NCBI GenBank assembly: GCA_947652605.1
Contig: OX393578.1
Location: forward strand, 39,499,470 to 39,563,469
Reading direction: 5' to 3'
DNA length: 64,000 bases
DNA from: Elmis aenea
Taxonomy: Eukaryota; Arthropoda; Insecta; Coleoptera; Elmidae
The notes under the pieces were generated by a model, which ran no database searches, was not told the origin of the DNA, and was given only the letters and a program-made list of their open reading frames with translations. A program made the translations under genes and the position numbers. Within the stretch, counting starts at the first letter, position 1. Each line of letters opens with the position of its first letter. This document shows positions 23,440 to 35,561 of this stretch, piece by piece.

Positions 23440-23688
23440 CAGAGGCGGATTTAACGGCGGGCGCACCGGGCGCGCGCCCTGGGCCCTGACTTCTGAAGGG
23501 CCCCGACTTCTGAAGGGCTCCGACTTCTAGAGGGCCCCAACTTCTGAAGGGCCCCGCAAAACCCCAACTTCATTTATTTAAAAATATCGTTTACATGTAT
23601 TTTTATTTTTCCTGTCTCTCTCTTTTTTTTAAGGGGCCCAATATTTTCTTCTGCGCCCGGGGCCCCAAACGACTTTAATCCGCCTCTG
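23440..23688. mobile_element. hAT-like MITE with GGGCCCC tandem core
   Basis: The termini CAGAGGCGGATTTAA and TTAATCCGCCTCTG are inverted. The 8-bp flanks ACCATAGG and ACTATAGG differ at one base. The left half is GC-rich, with about four tandem units of GGGCCCCGACTTCTGAA at about 23497-23565. It is non-coding. Confidence 0.87.
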
Positions 23689-24227
23689 ACTATAGGTTTA
23701 AGTTTAACAAAGCTGCTCAATTTTATGTTATCAAAACAGATTTCAGGTACTTGCAAGAGTTTTCATAAAAACAAAACATTATTTAATTTTCGTTTTTGCT
23801 CTTTGTTTTCCATTCATGAATTAGATTTTAAAATTCTTTAAACACTTTTTCGCAGTTATTTTTTATTCCAAAGATCATGGTTTAATCAAACTTTGCAAAA
23901 TCGAGCTGGCTTTGTTTATTGACGTTAACTCTCTTTTTTCTTCAAGGAACCACATATAATTTTCTCATAGTTGGCGATACCTATTTTGCTGTTTTTCAAA
24001 AAATATATGACCGGATAATAATGTTTACATAAATTAATAATTGGGATAGAGTATAAAACATATTTTTAAGATTGCTTTTTGGATTGCCAAAAACAAAATT
24101 TACATATAACATTGGAAACATTTTTCAAATTATATAGCATGTCTAATGACCTAGGTTACGATGTAATTGCAAGGTTATCTTTTTTAGTAAGCAGTTTTTA
24201 AACAAAGCCTAAAAAACATTTAGTACA

Positions 24228-24620
24228 CAGGGTGTGTTAGTTTGACTGTCGCACCCCTATAACTTTGTCATTTTAAGAGGAAACCCCATAAATCTTATAA
24301 TTTCGTAAAACGTGGAAAATTCTCTATCGAATAATCTAAATCCGATAGTGCATTAAAAAATAAGCATACATAGAATTTTTTTTGAGAGAAATGAGTTTAA
24401 AAGTTATTTATTATTTTTCACAAAATCGTTGTAATTGACAAAACACGATCGCCGAAGTAATTGGCAGTTTATATAACTTGTCTAATTGTTTAATTATTTT
24501 TCGACGAAAAATCATTATTTTGTGAACATTACATTGAAATGCGTTAAGAAAGTACACACTAACAGAAACAAATTGACAGAAGGTCAATTAGGGGTGCGAC
24601 AGTCAAACTGAATCACCCTG
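24228..24620. mobile_element. Tc1-like MITE (CAGGGTGTGTTAG ends)
   Basis: A 32-bp imperfect inverted repeat begins CAGGGTGTGTTAGTTTGACT and ends with its complement at 24620. TA follows the right end; the left flank is CA. The core contains AATCCGATAGTGCATT, shared with 55432-55806. It is non-coding. Confidence 0.75.
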
Positions 24621-24623
24621 TAT

Positions 24624-24811
24624 CATGGGCGTTCGCAGAAAATTATTCAAGGGGAAGGGCAAAGCTAGCAAACGAAATTGCGCCTAACAGATCCCATAAG
24701 GAATGTATAAAAATATTTAACGAACTTTTAACTTGACCCTCTTTTATTTGGTCATTAATGGAGTTCCAGAGAGAGGCGTGCCCCGTTTGCCCTCGCCTGT
24801 GAACGCCCATG
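24624..24811. mobile_element. hAT-like MITE inserted in the end of the preceding element
   Basis: The ends CATGGGCGTTCGCAG and CTGTGAACGCCCATG are inverted. The perfect 8-bp duplication CCCTGTAT (24616-24623, 24812-24819) is made of the terminal bases of the Tc1-like MITE plus its TA. It is 188 bp and non-coding. Confidence 0.88.
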
Positions 24812-24819
24812 CCCTGTAT

Positions 24820-26785
24820 ATCGATCATATTGAGATTTATTCTTAAAGAAACGAGCCTTTAACTGCAATACTTATAAAAATTACTGTGTTTTATTAACGT
24901 AATTAATATGTGCTCGTTTTAAAGGGTATCTTAGTTGTACAAAAACAGTTTGTTTACAATATCTTTTCTACTGATATGAAAGCCACTATCAACAAGTGAT
25001 ACATTTTTGAAAACAGAGAAAAAAGTAGTAACCGAAACTATGCGCAAATTAAATATGACGCCAATAAGAAACAAGAAAATTATTGTCGAAAAAATTAAAT
25101 CGAATCGACCATAATATTCAAAATACAAAATAAAAAGATTTTTTACAGAATTAAAAAAGTTTAATAAATAAAAAATTAACAGCCGAAAAATTAAAGATAT
25201 TTCTTAGATTGTTTTTCGCTTTAATAAAAACTGTTGCAAATATCTGTAATCTATTTTGATATCGTTATTCAGCATGAAATTGAAACCTATGGTTTATCTC
25301 CAACATTAAGCGAGACTCCAATGTTTGCCTTTAATATAAATCAGCCTATCTATATAATACAGGGTGGCGCGCTAGGGTTGGACGTTTTTGTGCGGACTAC
25401 TGTTCGAAACAAATTGTGTATTTAGTTACACATACAGCGACTTGTACTAGCATAGGGTCCTAACGTGATTGATAACTGGGATATTTGGCAGAAAATTTCG
25501 CTTTCGTGGTGTATAAACTTATCTTTCCACAAGATCGATTGCGTGAACACAAAGACACTTTTATGTAAATTTTGTGCACCGCGATATGGTTGGATTCATT
25601 CTTTTAACACGATGTAAAGATGTACTAAAGTTTGTCCACTGAAAATGTTTACATAGATAAAAGAAAATTGTAACTTGTAAATTCGTGTGGCTTTTGTTTT
25701 CAAGACAGCCATGCAAGTACTGTAATGACCGACGGCAAAATACAATAACTTTGGTAAAGAATATACCGGGAATTTGATAAAATATTTAATTTTGACAGTA
25801 ACGAGCACTGACATATATTTTAAGAAAGTAAATATGTTTAGAAAAATTACAATGTCAAGCATCAGATTTCAAGATATGAGTATGGAGGAATGTTTCGATT
25901 TGAATGCCTTCTATTTTATCCTTATAGAAGTTTTTAAACTCAAAAGTTTATGGAACATGCCAACGCAACATTTAGAAACACAAATACATATCGTATCTTA
26001 AGATAATTTGGTAAATTATTGCAATTTCCTCAGGAACTTAATAACATTGCAAACAAAAACTTTTTCAGAATGTTACTTGTGGTTACTAGTCTTATTTTAA
26101 AAATATTTAGGTGAATTTAGTGGCTGTATAATATCATAATAAATGAGAGTAAATAATCATTAAAAAATGTAAAGTTGATTCAAAGTCTAATCTCTCTGCT
26201 ACAGTGTACAATTCTGTTAATTAAAAAAAAACTCCTTCCCGAATTTGCTAGCGATACTGACAATGTCGCAAAAATTCTCAGAACAACGTATTTAGAACAT
26301 TATATTCAAAATAATTTTTACGTCGATCTAACAGGACATTTATTGAATAAGTATTTTTTGGAATTCGCCTAGCTATTATTTGTAATTTACTACTTAAGCA
26401 TGTTCCATCAATAGCTTGCAAAATATCGTGTTTTAAATGATTTTACAATGTCAAACATTTTTTAAGCAGTTGTGCTGAAGTATTTTTTAAAATTCATATA
26501 TAGGCATTTAAAAGAAAACTAAATATAAAAATATTGTAATTATATGCTTAAATTTTTGATCAACACATGCAATCGCTTTATCAATCATTAAAAATGAAAG
26601 TCTACCTCAATTTTTTTTTAAAACTGTTATGATTTCATCATCTGCTTCATACATAGACAGTTTAATTTTTTTGTCGACTCTTTCTTGTTCAAAATTAGAC
26701 ATTACACCTTTAGACCTCAGCAATTTCCCACGTGCGTTAAACTTTTTTAAAATTAATCATTTTGTTTTCTTTTAATGATTAAGAT
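24820..26785. other. Intergenic sequence, mostly unrecognised
   Basis: Apart from the solo end at 25363, only short unrecognised frames (up to 88 codons) on both strands are present. Confidence 0.5.
25363..25430. repeat. Solo TACAGGGTGGCGCGC end
   Basis: ATACAGGGTGGCGCGCTAGG at about 25359 looks like one end of a TA-flanked miniature element. No inverted partner was found within the next 2 kb. The short frame across it is not convincing as coding. Confidence 0.35.
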
Positions 26786-26851
26786 TGTCGCCTCCGTATC
26801 TAGGCGCCCCCAGGCAATTGCCTAGACTCGCCTTATGGTAAAACTGGCCCT
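26786..26851. repeat. Solo end of a hAT-like element
   Basis: GC-richer sequence GTCGCCTCCGTATCTAGGCG ends in GGTAAAACTGGCCCTG, whose complement starts CAGGGCC like many hAT termini. The opposite end and a target duplication are absent. Confidence 0.4.
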
Positions 26852-26936
26852 GAGCCTATTTTCAAATGCTTCTTGTAGCTTTCGAATGACCCCTGGACTA
26901 ATTCTGCGAATTTAATCCCTAATTCAATTTTTTCAG

Positions 26937-27576
26937 TGCACACGAACTGCAAAAATTCTAATCTCATCATTATCAACTTTTATGACCATGCCTTGATCCT
27001 ACACTCAAACTGCATAAAAATATTTTCAAACCCTTGATTATATGGGATCCTAATTTAATGTTCCAAGAATTAATCTTAAAATTTGCCCAATAAACAGGTA
27101 ATTTTATAGGTATAAAAACAATGCGACAAGTATAAGTGTTCAGTGTTTAGTTATTAACAACATACATTTCGATTTACACAAGCAAGTATTTGGAAAAAAA
27201 AGTTGAGCAATACAAAGATAACTTGATTTCTCGAGGAGATTTTGTTAAATGTTCTTCTTATATTTTCCGGTTGTAGAAATTTTATATTAAGTAATTGCTA
27301 TGCATATATTTTTAATAAATAAAATATTTTATATATTTATTTCTTTTTCTTAAGTTCATTTATTGTACCGAATGGTTTGAAATTTAAGTGGTGAATATTT
27401 AGGAATAGGTACTTCAACCATTTTTGACCGCTTATCGAAATACGAAATTCAAGGAAAAGTATAATTAAAGAATTTTTGCAGTTCGTGTATCGGCTTAGCT
27501 CTCATGCTTAATTACTTTTTCCAGTTCGGGTAGTACTTAAGTAAAAGAGATTAAAATTTTTGCAGTTCGAGTGCGC
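26937..27576. repeat. Inverted repeat bounded by GCACACGAACTGCAAAAATT-type ends
   Basis: About 30 bp at 26937 (CACGAACTGCAAAAATTC) recurs inverted at 27547-27576, and once more at about 27471-27494. The interior is AT-rich. It directly abuts the transposase remnant on the minus strand, so it may be part of the same dead element. Confidence 0.45.
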
Positions 27577-27950
27577 CCAATTTTTTAAACCTTCTACATG
27601 TTTTCTGTCGACGTAGATTTTTGACTTCAAATAACCAAATAAATGTAAAGGGGTGTAAGGTCGTCTGGAGACCTTGGTGGCCACTCAATCCACCCTCGCC
27701 TGCCAATGTTGTGCCAATCCACATTCTAGGAATGTAATTGTCCAAAAAATCGCGAATAGGACATGCAATGTGCGGGGGTGCACCGTCATGCTAATACCAG
27801 ATAGTATTATCTGGTGGATTAGGATCATCCTCGCACGAAAAATTTCTGCACGTGCAGGTACTAGTTCATTAGTCATTACGCAAAAACACCAAGTACCTTT
27901 GCCCTGTGACCCTGTAAGGTTTTTCAAAGGAAATCAGGCCTAATATTCTA
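27577..27950 (-). pseudogene. Tc1/mariner-superfamily (IS630-type) transposase remnant
   Basis: On the minus strand the end of a DDE transposase can be read across frames. A GQRYLVFLRN-like segment is followed by DGAPPHIACPIRDFLDNYIP (second catalytic Asp), WIG, and then, after frameshifts and a stop, a WPPRSPD-like, TPLHLFGYLKSKIY segment. The last resembles the third catalytic block, whose usual Asp/Glu position reads His. The first catalytic Asp region is absent. This transposase type is often preceded by a short helix-turn-helix N-terminus like the MNFPKEELIDAVY start at 36316, so it could be a relic of the element that supplied those modules. That link is inference. It is certainly broken. 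Confidence 0.65.
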
Positions 27951-27980
27951 TAATACGATCGATAAGATTATAGGCTTACC

Positions 27981-28396
27981 CAGGGGTTTGGAGCAGTCCA
28001 ATTTTTTAGTTGCTCCGCTCCGGCAACAAAATGCCTGCTCCGGCTCCGCTCCATGCTCCAAATATTGTTAACATTTTTAAAGAAAGTGTTTTGATTAAAA
28101 AAAAATTGATTTTAAAAACAAAGTTTAATTTTATCGGATTTGTAGAAGTTGGTCAAAAATAACAAAATTTGGCCCTAACAAACAAGTGAAGTTAAATAAA
28201 TGTTTGAAAAAACAGATTATTGAACTTTAAATGTTGAAAAAAAGGAAAAAAAGGAGTTATTTTTTAAATTTTACATAATAAACTGGAGCAGTGGAGCAAT
28301 CAAAATTATTTGCTCCGGGCTCCGCTCCTGCTCCGGGCAAAAACCCATTGATCCACTGCTCCGTGCTCCAGCTCCGAGCTCCGCTCCAAACCCCTG
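27981..28396. mobile_element. hAT-like MITE rich in GGAGC repeats, copy 2 (inverted)
   Basis: This is the inverse-orientation copy of the 8.4-kb element, with the same 14-bp termini and AT-rich core. The perfect 8-bp target duplication GGCTTACC lies at 27973-27980 and 28397-28404. Confidence 0.93.
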
Positions 28397-28404
28397 GGCT
28401 TACC

Positions 28405-30366
28405 AGCGGAGTGTGATTAATTTTTGTTAATAATAAAATTCAGGTTTTTCGATTTTTAATTGCGTTTGGTTCTAAAAATTTCTAAAGTATGGTGTCAACT
28501 TTTTTATACTGCCATATAAAGAGTTAAAAGCTCTGTCAGAATGAAGAAAAAAAATATGACGGTTACTATTTAAAAACAAATATCGTCATTACTCGAAAAC
28601 AAATGAATATCAAGAATTGAGTCTAATACATAACATGGTGTTCTTAAAAACTAAAATCGACCTGCCCGATGATTATTTTCAAAAATTTTAATGAAGTTAT
28701 TCTATACTTTTGCCGCACACTGTATAATGTAAAATTTATATGTATAAAATTTAACAGAATAATACCACATTTTTTAAGCAGCAAACATATTTTTATAAAG
28801 CTTTGGTATGTTGTAACGTAGAAGCTTCATAAAAATCTCGAAAATCTAATTCTTGAGACGTATACGCATATTACAACAAGATTTCTGTTATGTTCGCTAA
28901 AAAATATTTTTGTTCACGAGAGAAAAATATATACGAATATCACACACAAAAATTTGGTAAAATAAATAATACACATTTCCATCAAGTATGTGAAATCTAA
29001 TATTCAAGTATTCACGCGTTTCTCCAAGAAATGAAGGCTTTACAGTTTCGGAGCAGAAATAGCTACTGAAATAGTCGTTTATACAACGAAAATGTTTGTG
29101 AGAAATATTAAACTGCATGAATCGACGTTAACGATCAGTACGTTCCTTATGCTCGATCATTTCCGGTTTAGCAGGATGTTTATTCATTCTTAAACACGAA
29201 ATTTGAATTTTATTCAAGCAAGAGGTAATATTCCATGTGTAATGCAAAATGCAAGTTTAACAACTTTCTAATGTGAGCATCAAATATTGCACAGTTACGG
29301 ATAGCAAAAAACAAATTTGCCAACCTACAAGTTAATATTTTTAATAAGGAGAATTTCGCATTATATGTATAAACAACTAAGTTCTATGTTGTTATAATTG
29401 GTTTATATTTCGATTAATTTCTGGATGTGCTTCTCGCAAACGATTCTTCTCTCTGGGGATTGACAAGCGGAAGTCTGCTTACTGTATCAATATATTTGGT
29501 ACAACGAACATGATGAGTGTATGTGTACTTAATGCTCAAACAAGTGATATCTAATACATATAAAGAACATTATTCATACTGAACTATGTTTGATAATATC
29601 TTGGTTCAAATATTCTACTTATGACCAGACATTTTTATGCATTATGGTATGCACACAATAATATTGTAAAATTTTATTTACAATCTGACAAAGTTTATAT
29701 ATTTTTCAAGTTACATATAATTTATGAAAGACGTACAATATTTAATAAATGTTTAAAGTTTGAAAAAATTCAGTTGAAATGTAAATGTACAAGATATCCT
29801 AGCTACCATAGCCACTTAGATAAAATAATCAGTTCCTAAAAAATATTTAGCATGGTTTCGAGACTCTTGTCCCGTTATTGGTAAATATCTTATTTGCCAT
29901 ACATTCATAAATAAGCTGAACAGATGAGTCTCGAAAATGTTCAATAATAAGAAAATTTAACTTTTAATAACGCTTGCAAAGCTTAATTTAGTACAACTTT
30001 ATTTTTTGCAAAGTCATTTAGTAAGTTAACTGCCAATTTTGCTAGTGATCAGCATATTCTCAACTTCATATTATAGCAATATGAGTCTGCTTAAAATTGA
30101 AAATTTAGTTTAGTTTTGAACAGAACGCGTCTGACATTCAGATGATAATAAATTTAAAAAAACAAACAAACTAGGGAGTAAAAACATTGTTAATATTAAG
30201 TAATTTTTACACTTATCACAAACTGAGGTGTTTATTTTTAATTTATTTGTGTTTTCATTGCAAAGCAATGTTTTCTCTACAGCTTACTGAAGATTGTTAA
30301 AAAATTTAAAAAAACAAATAAATACTGTAGGGAAGTATTAAAAAATTGCGTTCTACTCAATTGATT
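28405..30366. other. AT-rich intergenic sequence, nothing recognised
   Basis: No element ends, RNA gene or coding domains were seen. Short frames near 28897-29118 (minus) and 29621-29839 (plus) have no recognisable features. Confidence 0.5.
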
Positions 30367-30374
30367 TGTTGGAC

Positions 30375-30979
30375 TAGGGGTGGCCGATACATCGATCAAT
30401 ATCGATAAATGGGCTACAAACCTTGTTGAGAAAGTATAAAATAAACAAATGACATTTATTACTACAAAAACGTAAAAATCCTAAACAAATGTCTCTAAGG
30501 TCGAATAAACGATACATCGATACAATTTTGATCGTTATTGAATATATCCAAATTTTGATAGAGTTTTCTCCAAATGCGACAAATTCGCTACAAACCGCGT
30601 TTTTGTTACATTCAGAACGATATTTTTAGTTTCTTGTTTCGTTACCAATAATAATGGGTGAGTCTCTTCTATGATCGCGATTGCTGTCCAACATACAACT
30701 TTACTAATATTATTCGAAGTAAATTACCACGTGTCATACCTCGCTCATATCAGAAAAAAAATCCGATAAGTAGTTAGCATAAAATTAGTTAATCGAAAAA
30801 AATTTATTTAGCAGTCATAAAAAATATTAGTCGACAATTAAAAAGCAGGAAACGATTTCCACAAACCGATTTTTCGTTTATTTCCAGTTTTAACAACCAT
30901 GTTACAAATTTTAAACGATGCATCAATAAAATTTGGATATGATTATTGAACATACAAATTTTGATATCGTTCACCCTTA
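30375..30979. mobile_element. Possible hAT-like element (TAGGGGTG ends)
   Basis: The left end TAGGGGTGGCCGATA and right end TATCGTTCACCCTTA form an imperfect inverted pair of the TAGGGGTG/CACCCTTA type seen in hAT elements. Flanks TGTTGGAC and AGTGCGAC match at only five of eight positions. Internal ATCGAT-rich motifs recur near the left end. No coding content was seen. Confidence 0.5.
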
Positions 30980-31255
30980 AGTGCGACTACATCTGAAAAC
31001 CCCGGGCCCTTCAGATCCTATGGAGCTGACCAGTGAGGTAGGGAAGCCGGTACAAATAACCCGCGGTCCGTAATATGGCCTGGGTCCCGACTGTAATGCA
31101 TATGTTTCGTCTTTATCAGTTTTTAGCTTTCGCCAAACGGCCAATTTTTTTTTTTACACCAGAGACTGAACATACTCATCATGGCTCTTTTTAGATTTGT
31201 TTAAAACGCGTACACAAGTATACCCAAAAACAAAAACAAAAAACGTACTTAACAC

Positions 31256-32443
31256 CAGGGTGGATAAAAATCATGATTTTTTTAAAAAAATCAAAAAAAT
31301 CGATTTTTTTTAATTTAAATCAGATTTTTTTGATTTAAATCAAATGTACCATATTAGTGACATATTCACATGCTATTTCTGTTTTGTGCTAATATATTTA
31401 ATAACCAATATATTTAATTCATTGGTGAATTTTTGTGAAAATGAAAAATTAAATATAATGATTAAGAATTTTGAAAAAATCAGTGCTAAATGGTGATGTT
31501 TAATTAATTATATACAGGGTGAGTCATTAGTGCGGAATCGGTCGATTGTGGCTAAACGGCTTGAGATATAAAGTTGAATCAAATGCTATTTTATACAGTT
31601 TTTTCTAAACAACACAATAAAAATATTTTCAAATATACAGGGTGAGTCACCTTTCTGGAACTAATAGCAACTTTTATATTTCAAATACAACACCCAATTT
31701 TTTATTTAATATTTTTGACCGCCCTAATTTCAGCTTTGCATCAATATAAAGTACTACAGGTTTTTATACGGCGTTGTAAAAAAAAATTATTTTCTAAATT
31801 ATTCAAGGTTTTAAGTCTTTATTTAAAAAATTCTCCTGAAGTTATTTTGAAATACAGAGTTGTAATTTGTTATGGACATGCAGAAAAAATTTCTCTGTTC
31901 GCTCGATATGAAAAAATTTGAATCACACATACAGGGGTGTTTATAAATAGGTGGCAACTTCCATGATTTTCAAAAGCTCGTAACTCGATTTTTTCAAATG
32001 CAAACCCCTGTATTTTTTTATGTCATCGAATTCGTCTTTAAAAGAGCTTTATATTTTGTTAAGTATGTCCTATACCCAAAACTCATACTTTTCGAGATAT
32101 TCGACATTTTTTTTCAAATCGTTATTGAAGCAATAGAGTGCCGTGGAAATTGAAAAAAGTGACTGTTCACTACGCTAACGTCAAAAACTTGTCATTTATA
32201 TTTTGAATTATTGCATTTCCACAATGAATATTACTTTACAAGAGCAAATTGATATGGTTTATTCACCATTTCGTGTATTTAATTACTAATAGTAATACAA
32301 TTTTGTTTTATTATAAATTAATATTATATTGTACTCACATAATCTGTGATTTAAATTGATAATTTTTTTAAAAAAATCACTTGATTTAAATCATGATTTA
32401 AATCGTGATTTTAAATCAATTGATTTAAATCTGCTCAACCCTG
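31256..32443 (+). mobile_element. hAT-like composite repeat carrying a TACAGGGTG module, copy 1
   Basis: The termini CAGGGTGGATAAAAATC and the complement of CAGGGTTGAGCAGATTT are flanked by a perfect 8-bp duplication, CTTAACAC (31248-31255, 32444-32451). Subterminal zones are dense in ATTTAAATCA-type motifs. The centre holds three TACAGGGTG-type motifs (CAGGG at 31515, 31638, 31932) followed by an ATG (32224) opening MNITLQEQIDMVY, which then breaks. That layout matches the arm of the foldback at 35.6 kb, so the centre looks like a captured 5' end of another DNA transposon. Short open frames within it show no family similarity. Confidence 0.85.
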
Positions 32444-32947
32444 CTTAACACTAGTCTACCCTTAAGCATGCAATTAAATTACCTTTCTTTACAGACTCAG
32501 AAAAAAGCTTTGTACTCTGACACACTGTTTATGTTACGCCATTGTTTTGCATACTTTTGACTGTCATGCAAAATTTAGCTATACCCTAAAATTACACCAA
32601 ACAGTTGTGAAATGTGTTTACACGAATTTTAAACAGTCGTCGGGTGTTAGCCACCAACTTCCTGTTTGATTTGCCTTGCTAAATCGTTTATTAGAAAATA
32701 GTGTGTCCAAGAATACCGAGACTGATAAATGCGCCAAATGTCTGTCTGCTTTTGTAAGCGATATCCTTAAAGTACTAAGTAAACGAAAACATTTTGCTAA
32801 TTTTCTACTTCTATTTCACAGTCGTTGTATAACACCTACCTGGCTAATTTTTGAAATTTTAGAAGCCACAATGCGCATTTAAAACAAACCATCTTCTTCA
32901 ATAATCTATTAAAACTGACAGCTTGAGCAATATTCTCAATACTATTA

Positions 32948-33608
32948 CAGGGTGATTTATAGTGGGTTTGCCAAATCGTTTCAGTTTGTAGGGGGGGGGG
33001 TCATTTTGAGTGACATATTATTTAAACACAGGTCCTATTTAATTGGGTTACGGATATACAAGAAGTCAAAGTTTTATAGTAGATACCTAATATAGGCACT
33101 TAATTTCCAAAACAAGAGTTTATTTATTACGAGAAATGCAAAAAATGTGCTCCTATCATTTTCAACACGAAACAATAAATTAGTGAATGACACTATAACG
33201 AGATATTTTCTGATTCTTTTGTTTTCCGAATTAACTATACAGGTTAAACCTCTATTACTCGATACATCTGTAACTCGATTTACCTCAGTGCTCGACTTTA
33301 GAAATCAGTTCATACGAACTGTAAATATAACATACTTACCCTAGTATACTTTATCTTAATCCTCCCCTCTAATTGAATATTTAACAGAACCTCCCTAAGT
33401 CGATTTCCTCCATAACCTGAATTTTACAATCCTTGAAAGTCGAGTAAGTATGGGTTCACCTGTAGCAGGTAGGTGCTTACTAATACAATTTTGACTTGTA
33501 TATCAGTAACCAAATGAGATAGGACTTAAAAGTTCATACAATTTTTTACTCACAATGACCTCCCCAAAAAACTGTCACAATTGTTTACATACATTATAAA
33601 TCACCCTG
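32948..33608. mobile_element. Tc1-like MITE (CAGGGTGATTTATA ends)
   Basis: A 14-bp perfect inverted pair, CAGGGTGATTTATA and its complement, is flanked by TA on both sides (32946-32947, 33609-33610). The 661-bp AT-rich interior has no recognisable transposase, and a run of G follows the left end. Confidence 0.78.
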
Positions 33609-33613
33609 TATAT

Positions 33614-34030
33614 TAGAGGTGGCCAACTAGCTTGTTTTCGCGATCGCCTTTTTATATAGAATCTTAGTCGCGAGCTACCTACCAAATTTTTGAATTTTTG
33701 AACGAACTTCGTGGGAAAACCGCTTTTACAGGCGTCTTGTTTTTCGCGTTTTTCTTCAAAACCGTTTAAGTTTTTTTTGAAAAAGTATGCACCGATTTAT
33801 ACGCTAAGAATGCGCGCATTGAAAACCACAGAAGTTGCGATTTTTTCTGCATGGTTCTATGGCCAACGAGATTGCAAAAATTACCATTATTAGACACCAT
33901 TGTTGGGTAGCCAGCCGTAAAGGATAATGGAGTCATCATCTCTTTAGTCGAAGAAATTATTATGTAACTTAACAAATTTGGAAATCGTTGCAGACTGAAA
34001 ATGGCTTCGCGATTGACCAGTTGGCCATAA
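33614..34030. mobile_element. hAT-like element abutting the preceding MITE
   Basis: The left end TTAGAGGTGGCCAACTAG and right end CTGGTCAATCG...TTGGCCATAA contain an inverted GGCCAACT(A/G)G plus CGCGA(T). The flank CTGTATAT on the left resembles CTGTTATAT on the right with a one-base indel. The boundary is uncertain by a few bases. Short frames inside are not recognisable. Confidence 0.55.
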
Positions 34031-34033
34031 CTG

Positions 34034-35316
34034 TTATATATGATTTGCCGTCGAAGTAATGTTGAATATTTTTTTTTACCTTTTTAAAGCAACTATTTTA
34101 ACAATTCCCGTGTGCAATATAAGAATTAATAGCGTAACGATAAAAACATCCTGCAATTGTTTTTAATTCTACAAACGAAAAACAACGTTCACTAAAACCT
34201 GTTAAAGCTTTGAACTCATTCAGGTTCAACAAAAACGAGCAACTGTTTCCGCTAAACCACGTTCAAAACTTACTATAAAAATACAGTTGTTAATTCAGGC
34301 GTATATTTCATGCAAGATTCTGTTTCGCGCTTGTTGAAAATTTATGAGACTTATTTCAGATAAGCTTGTCGGATAACAAAATGACCACAATTTTTCGTTC
34401 ATATTGAGTTAGTTTAGTTTCAGAATTTTCGCTTCGCATGGCTCTTGACAGGTGCGTGTTATTACTATACATTTTGCTAATGTAAAGATTACAACAACGT
34501 TACCAAGAAAAAAAAAACGTTATTACAGATCGATCGTTATAATCAGATAAATGTGTATTATAATATCGTCCCAATACGTTCCTTGTTCCAGTACTAGAAG
34601 ATTAATAGAAACATTTTGGTGACGTAATTTTATTCTCCAAAATAGATTTCATGTTTTCCGTCATAAAACGGCAATAAACCAAGTAACCCGCTTTTAAATC
34701 TCTTGTAACCGAGTTTCGTCCATTCTTTATTTACATTAAGTGGCATGAAAGATGGGCTGTAAAAGCCGGCTCCCTTATTTTATCATATAAACTGCAAACG
34801 TTAATTAGTGCATAAAACGACGGTGTTAAAACGGACAATGTGTGGCTGCATCGCGGTTGCTATGAACCTCAAAGTGTCCTGGGAGAGCGTTAACCTCGTC
34901 GTTTGTCATTTGTCTAAAATAACAGAGCCGCGGTCATACAACGCTGCCCGTAGTTGCGTTACGCGTTCGCTGGGTGCACTAACGCAATTCAGATGATTGG
35001 CGGCGATTGTTTACAAAGTCGACTATAAATAACCTTTCAGTGTGCAAGACATGGTCATGCGACACGTACAAGCGAAACAAAATTCGTAAAAATATCATTA
35101 AATTTTTTTATCACAAAGCTGCCTATGATTTGAATGCAAAAAAAAAAATCATTTTGCCTTTTATTGTATTCGACCAAACCATCAATTATCGATCGACATT
35201 TATTGCAAGTTTGCAAGGGGTAAATGTTTTGAGTTGAAACACGTTAAAAAAACAGTACATAAACAAACACATTTTAATTCTATAATACATGTCAAAAGTA
35301 TAAAAAAATACTATGG
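34034..35316. other. Intergenic sequence, nothing recognised
   Basis: Short frames (34808-34996, 35007-35237) lack motifs. GC content rises slightly at about 34820-35000, but no splice-bounded gene is evident. Confidence 0.45.
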
Positions 35317-35561
35317 TACCCAGGCAGTGGCGTACGCAGAAAAATATTTCAGAGGGGCTATTGTTTTAATTTGCAAAAATAATACTGACTTATTTCAAAC
35401 GGGGCATGGTAATGGTAATATTAAAAATCGCCTAGGGGGGCTAGACACAAAAAGTGAGTTGTAAGAAAGAGGTGTGGGGGTCCAGGGGGGCGGAAGCCCC
35501 CTGGGTAACAGCGCAAAAGGTTTATTTTTGCAAGGTCAAACGCACCCAAAAATAGCATATA

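Noticed and set aside
34808..35237. Possible host exon around 34.8-35.2 kb because of higher GC
   Set aside because: No domain, no conserved peptide pattern and no convincing splice-bounded structure could be seen.
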